Positions 7,639 through 11,235 of a DNA stretch of 11,235 nucleotides are shown here, piece after piece. Source of the stretch: Phoronis ovalis (Eukaryota > Phoronida > Phoronidae); contig JAOXYB010055179.1 of assembly GCA_028565635.1 (NCBI GenBank), positions 1 to 11,235 of the forward strand. Reading direction: 5' to 3'. Both the position numbers and the translations under genes were made by a program. A model generated the notes under the pieces. It ran no database searches and was not told the DNA's origin. It saw nothing but the letters and a program-made list of their open reading frames with translations. Positions within the stretch are counted from its first letter, which is position 1, and the number at the start of each line of letters is the position of its first letter.

Positions 7639-8087
7639 TCTGAATAAATCCATCCGTTAGTGTCCGCACCCTCTCAACTAACGTCTTGGCTTAACTATAG
7701 TCAATTTTTGTTTATTATCTCGAATAGCTGAAGAATGGTAATCCCTTTACTTCTATATAAACTGTCATGAAAGTCTTGACACCAATCAAATTGCAGCTTA
7801 CAGTAATAGATATAACAGTTGACTATGCGAGTAGGTGTCGATCACATGTGCTGCCAGAGTTTATCTATAGTCCGCTAAGCAAAAACAAGCTCCTCGGCGA
7901 TATCTATTCAGGATGAGTCATAATGATAAAATGGACGATGGATCACGCAGAGAGAAAGTCATATCTCGGTTGGCAAAAGAGCATTGACGTAATCATTTGA
8001 CTCAAGGAATAAAACAAAAACTGATTATGGTTAAGCCCAGACGTTAGTTGAGAAGGTACGGAACACTAATGGATGGATTTATTCAGA
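7639..8087. repeat. 449-bp inverted-repeat structure with arms of about 84 bp inside the LINE
   Basis: Left arm 7639-7722 and right arm 8003-8087 are reverse complements at roughly 85% by eye, with one indel. They start TCTGAATAAATCCATCC and end with its complement. The loop is about 280 bp with no recognisable gene. The structure sits exactly between two colinear LINE linker pieces. It could be a foldback/MITE-type element inserted in the LINE, or an inverted duplication of LINE sequence. I see no clear target-site duplication. Confidence 0.7.
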
Positions 8088-8089
8088 GT

Positions 8090-8345
8090 GCCCTACCACA
8101 TTTATGACTATCCTGGACAAAGTCATCCTAGCCATCTTTTTGAGTGCTTGTACATATTTTAGTACCAGCAAATTGAAGTACCTTACAATTTCTTCATACA
8201 AGTTATTGAAAGATCCCATAAGCGGTGAAATGTTGCAATTATTATTGTTACAATTTAATGCCTCAACAGGAATATAGCAATTCCGTAGCTTACGATCTAC
8301 AGTGTCTAAATAATAATTTATATCCTACTTGTCAAAACGGGACCA
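8090..8345 (-). pseudogene. LINE endonuclease-RT linker fragment
   Basis: The minus strand reads NWSRFDK, a stop, then DINYYLDTVDRKLRNCYIPV, followed by EALNCNNNNC and NLYEEIVRYFNLLVLKYVQA. This is the typical post-endonuclease linker of L2/CR1-like elements (W-x-x-F...Y...L...IP...L-x-C...Y..I). There is one internal stop. The reading ends at the edge of the inverted-repeat structure at 8087. Confidence 0.65.
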
Positions 8346-8399
8346 GTTAATATTTATATATAGACTCATTTTCACCATCATCATCAATTTCCATATCTA

Positions 8400-8610
8400 A
8401 CAATATGTCAGAAGAGCAGCTGAAGTTAACCGGTAAATGGTCGGAAACACATTGATATAAAATACTAACATATTAATATATTTGTGAGCCCCACAAGTAC
8501 TGACACAATGGCCAAGCCACGATGTAGTTCCATGACAGTCACTCAAATAAGTACAGGATTCGGTAGATAAAAATTCATAATCGAGTTGTTTGGAAACAGC
8601 GTTTTCCCCA
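8400..8610 (-). pseudogene. LINE endonuclease fragment
   Basis: One frame reads LDYEFLSTESCTYLSDCHG followed by TTSWLGHCVSTCGAH. This matches the 'T-Y-x-S-D...T-S-W-L-D-H' segment of LINE AP endonucleases, with Gly in place of the usual Asp before His. A frame change follows, then VSDHLPVNFSC around 8425-8450, which is the terminal catalytic SDH motif. The N-terminal part of the endonuclease is not recognisable upstream of about 8610. Confidence 0.75.
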
Positions 8611-8699
8611 ATTCTCTAATGTACACGTTGTTCCTATATAACCTAAAATCTTTCGACATCTTAAATTATATTTAAAACGGGCACGCAAAAAAAGTGTTT

Positions 8700-9229
8700 A
8701 GAAAAAACTAATAGCCGAGCTCTAGCCCCTGACTAAAAACCAAATACATCTTTTTTGTTCATAGATCAATGAAATTTAGATAAAGTAAATTTGTAGATAA
8801 ATGAAGCCATTGCTTAGCTTTTCAAGAATTAATATGTGACAGAAGTAACGCACAAAAGTTTAAATTAATGTATTTTGTTCGTTTTAAATAGCAGAAACTG
8901 TTTATTATGATTTTTTATATAATCAAATATAGACGCACAGCTAATTCAATATGCAATATTTTTGTTTATGAAGTCCATCGAAGATGAATTACGTTTGTTC
9001 ATCTCTGTTTTTGTTATAAGTATATTATAGAATGCCATGCTAACTGTATAAATATAAATTAGTTAAAATTCAGTTTTAATTTTTGGACAGATGCATAATA
9101 TTATATTATATCATACCAACTGTTCACGACGCATGTACACACACCAGACATGAGAAACCTTGACCTCGACACTCCACCTCTTATACAAGAGTACCGGTCA
9201 TGCAAAGCGAGTTAATAATGTGCTATGAC
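8700..9229. other. AT-rich stretch with no recognised feature
   Basis: Possibly the eroded 5' part of the LINE near its left edge, but I find no readable endonuclease N-terminus, RNA gene or other open frame. Confidence 0.5.
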
Positions 9230-9500
9230 CACGAGGTCAAAACGTAAAATTCATCGAAATGTTCCAAAATGAAAATAGTAGGTTATAAATTGTCAGTTTG
9301 ATGACCTTTGAGATTATTAAGGTATTGAAAGGTTAAATTTATTTTAAGCATCTTTTCAATTAATTTTACATTGGAAACATGCTGCAAGTCGTAACGGTTA
9401 GGTCAAAACGTTCAAAAATGAAGTTGAAAGATCTATTAAAGGATCAAAGTTCTAAAGGTCAATAGCAGCAATCCTGCCTTTGCTAAAATGCTACCTAGTC
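9230..9500. repeat. AGGTCA-rich dispersed repeat, second copy
   Basis: GAGGTCAAAACGT (9233-9245) and TAGGTCAAAACGTTC (9400-9414) occur about 167 bases apart in the same orientation, followed by AAGGATCAAAGTTCTAAAGGTCAA. The end part aligns loosely with 2050-2095 in the receptor intron. No coding content is seen. Confidence 0.45.
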
Positions 9501-9709
9501 TTTAAATGAGATTTTATTGGAATTAGTGTCAATCAAATGCTTTTAATTTTATCTTCAAAAATATAACTTTGTACTAAGTATATATTGCACCCCACTTGCT
9601 GAATTCCAATATTTAAAAAAATGGCTAATGTTTTTAACAATAGGGAAAAGTACTAGTATGAGTATAAAGAATTGGTTTTATAAAAATTGTTTTTCCGTTA
9701 AACGGTAAC

Positions 9710-9768
9710 GCCCGGGATAATGTCATATATTTATGACATTTTAAACTATTGTAATTATTATACCGGGC
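9710..9768. repeat. Nested inverted repeat (hairpin within hairpin)
   Basis: Outer arms GCCCGGGATAAT (9710-9721) and ATTATACCGGGC (9757-9768) pair with one mismatch. Inside lies a perfect 9-bp hairpin, AATGTCATA (9719-9727) and TATGACATT (9732-9740), with a 4-base loop. CCGTTAAACGG just upstream (9695-9705) is another short palindrome. It may be a small foldback element or a chance cluster. Confidence 0.6.
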
Positions 9769-10390
9769 CAGAACTCAACTAGATTCAAATAGTAAAACAA
9801 CCGTTGAGAAACAAGACGGGAAACCCCATTTATTAATTGTGTAATTACTTTTATTTATTAATTTTTTAAATTTATTTGTTTAATTAACTTTTTTGTATAG
9901 TCGAAATATTTTTACGACCAGTAAAAAAAATAAAAGAAGTTTTGGCGTCTCAGAACTTTAGCTCCGTCATGGAAGTCAGCGCTCTCGATCGTATTTTTTA
10001 TATCAGAGCGTGTCACGAGATAAAGTTAAAGTCGAAAACGAAAAAAAAATGTTCAAAAACGACATTCCATTATTTAGTCCGACTTCTCATTAGTCCCACA
10101 TCTCATATTTTGTCAATTTCCATAATGTAATATATGAAGAACTTGCATCTCATTGTATGTCATCAGACAACATCCTGTATTTAATTAAACGGCACTTGAC
10201 TAAGCAATTATTATCTTGCTGGTGCCAAAAAAAGGAAACTTAATAATATTACGATCCAATATATTGTTAAAATTGGGTTCCTTGGAATTTTCTTCATACA
10301 TATTTCGTACGATTTCTTGAACAAATTGCGACTTTAAGATATGACAAGTGAGATATACAATTTATTCATAAAAACTAGCACTTTGAAGAA
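9769..10390. other. AT-rich stretch without convincing gene
   Basis: A 62-codon open frame at 9942-10130 on the plus strand begins at TTG and has a low-complexity Lys/Ser-rich product with no motif; I do not accept it as a gene. Nothing else is recognised. Confidence 0.5.
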
Positions 10391-10504
10391 ATGTCGTCCT
10401 CCGAACGCAGCGATCGTCCGTTCATTTACACTCCTCGACTATGGCATTGCGAAGACGAACAAACGTCAGTTATCCAGATGATGTCGGCTATTTTTGCCGG
10501 CTGA
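10391..10504 (+). CDS. Doubtful 37-codon open frame, possible 5' exon
   Basis: An ATG-started frame (MSSSERSDRPFIYTPRLWHC, ending MMSAIFAG and TGA) lies in a patch clearly richer in G+C than its surroundings. It has no recognised domain, and I see no strong splice donor within it. It could be a short exon of a gene to the right, part of a 5' UTR, or a remnant of a repeat. Support is only base composition and an open frame. Confidence 0.15.
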   Translation: MSSSERSDRPFIYTPRLWHCEDEQTSVIQMMSAIFAG

Positions 10505-11235
10505 CAATAATTCCATGCATTTATCCCAAATTTTTCAGACTGAGGTAGATTGATGTATGACTAATTTATAAGCATCATGTGATATTTGACTAATTAGATT
10601 CCTGTGAACTTTTACATAAAATATCTTTTACTTCTTTGTTTGAAAAAGCTGATAATAATTTAACACATTTTAAAAATTGTTTCGAGCCTCGAATATCTAA
10701 TTAAGTAAACATAAACTTGCAGCGACCAAGGCGAATGCCGTTTGAGATATTTGGTGCTTTAATTTTTTTATATATTTATTTCAAATAAAGAATATTCTTT
10801 ATTCGTAGAGTTGCGTCATATCTTAAACTGGCGGTAATCTTTGGTGATGACGTCAAAAACTGCAGTACACTTGTGACATAACAATTTTCCAAGTGGGGGG
10901 GGGGGCTAAAAAAGTGTGATAATCAAGGTCGTTATAAAGCAAACTACTGCTGTAACATTTATGTCCAAAACAGGATCCAAAGCAAGATCCTCTGGTGGAC
11001 TTCTAAACTATTCCGAAAGAATCTGTCCCATCTAATAACTCTGGATCTCAACTTCTACTTAAATTATTACCTATGTTCAGTTCCTGCATAACAACATGTT
11101 CATCGTTGATCTTTTAACCTTTGGGCTATAGATGTTCTAAATTTTGTATTTTTAATCCCAAAATAACTACGCCTATTCTCTAATCTGACAGACTAAAACG
11201 TATTACGTCTGTTCTATACAAAACTCCACTAGGCC
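10505..11235. other. Right-end stretch without recognised gene
   Basis: AT-rich sequence with an 11-base G run at 10895-10905. I found no open frame of note, RNA gene or mobile element motif up to the window edge. Confidence 0.5.

Larger units (their letters stand above)
5380..8610 (-). mobile_element. Decayed L2/CR1-like non-LTR retrotransposon (LINE), colinear but broken
   Basis: Reading leftwards on the minus strand, pieces of a LINE ORF2 appear in the expected order: AP-type endonuclease (8610-8400), endonuclease-RT linker (8345-8090 and 7638-7517), more linker (7335-7190), reverse transcriptase (about 7100-6290), and the C-terminal region (5935-5400). Stop codons and frameshifts interrupt nearly every block, so it is dead. 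Three extra segments split it: 7639-8087, about 7335-7516, and 5963-6276. Motifs such as TTSWLGHCVS, SDHLP, DTSKAFDRVNH and VKIWLFRTY suggest the jockey/CR1/L2 group; I cannot fix the clade. It has the same orientation as the receptor gene and ends about 300 bp upstream of its start. Confidence 0.85.

Noticed and set aside
9942-10130. 62-codon plus-strand open frame
   Set aside because: It begins with TTG, has low-complexity Lys/Ser content and no motif or splice context.

Overview
The window looks like nuclear DNA of a marine invertebrate animal. It is AT-rich, has a gene split by GT-AG introns, holds a decayed non-LTR retrotransposon, and carries short elements with inverted ends that resemble repeats of cnidarian, echinoderm, hemichordate and amphioxus genomes. 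I cannot name the species. No rRNA, tRNA, CRISPR array or bacterial operon is visible.

Layout. (1) Positions 1-5082, minus strand: one large gene. Its first coding exon (2325-5082) encodes a secreted-type N-terminus, about 21 leucine-rich repeats with a C-terminal cap, one Ig domain, a Ser/Thr-rich stalk, one membrane helix and a cytoplasmic tail. Three further exons (1497-1571, 1142-1327, 1-281) join to it through consensus splice sites, all in phase 1. They encode the start of a trypsin-like (HtrA/FAM111-like, Trypsin_2 type) serine protease domain with visible catalytic His and Asp. The Ser should lie beyond the left edge. The predicted protein is thus an LRR-Ig receptor carrying a protease on the cytoplasmic side.
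(2) Positions about 5380-8610, minus strand: a badly damaged L2/CR1-like LINE with recognisable endonuclease, linker, reverse transcriptase and C-terminal parts, in colinear order. It is broken by frameshifts, a short element with inverted ends and internal repeats (5963-6276), an inserted segment (about 7335-7516), and a 449-bp inverted-repeat structure (7639-8087).
(3) Positions about 8700-11235: AT-rich sequence without a convincing gene. It holds an AGGTCA-rich dispersed repeat also found in intron 1 of the receptor gene, a nested palindrome at 9710-9768, a short open frame at 10391-10504 and a G11 tract.

How it fits together. The receptor gene is the only likely functional gene. Its ectodomain would bind a ligand, and the cytosolic protease would be the output module, in place of a TIR, death or kinase domain. 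This is a prediction from splice phase and motifs; no transcript evidence is available here.
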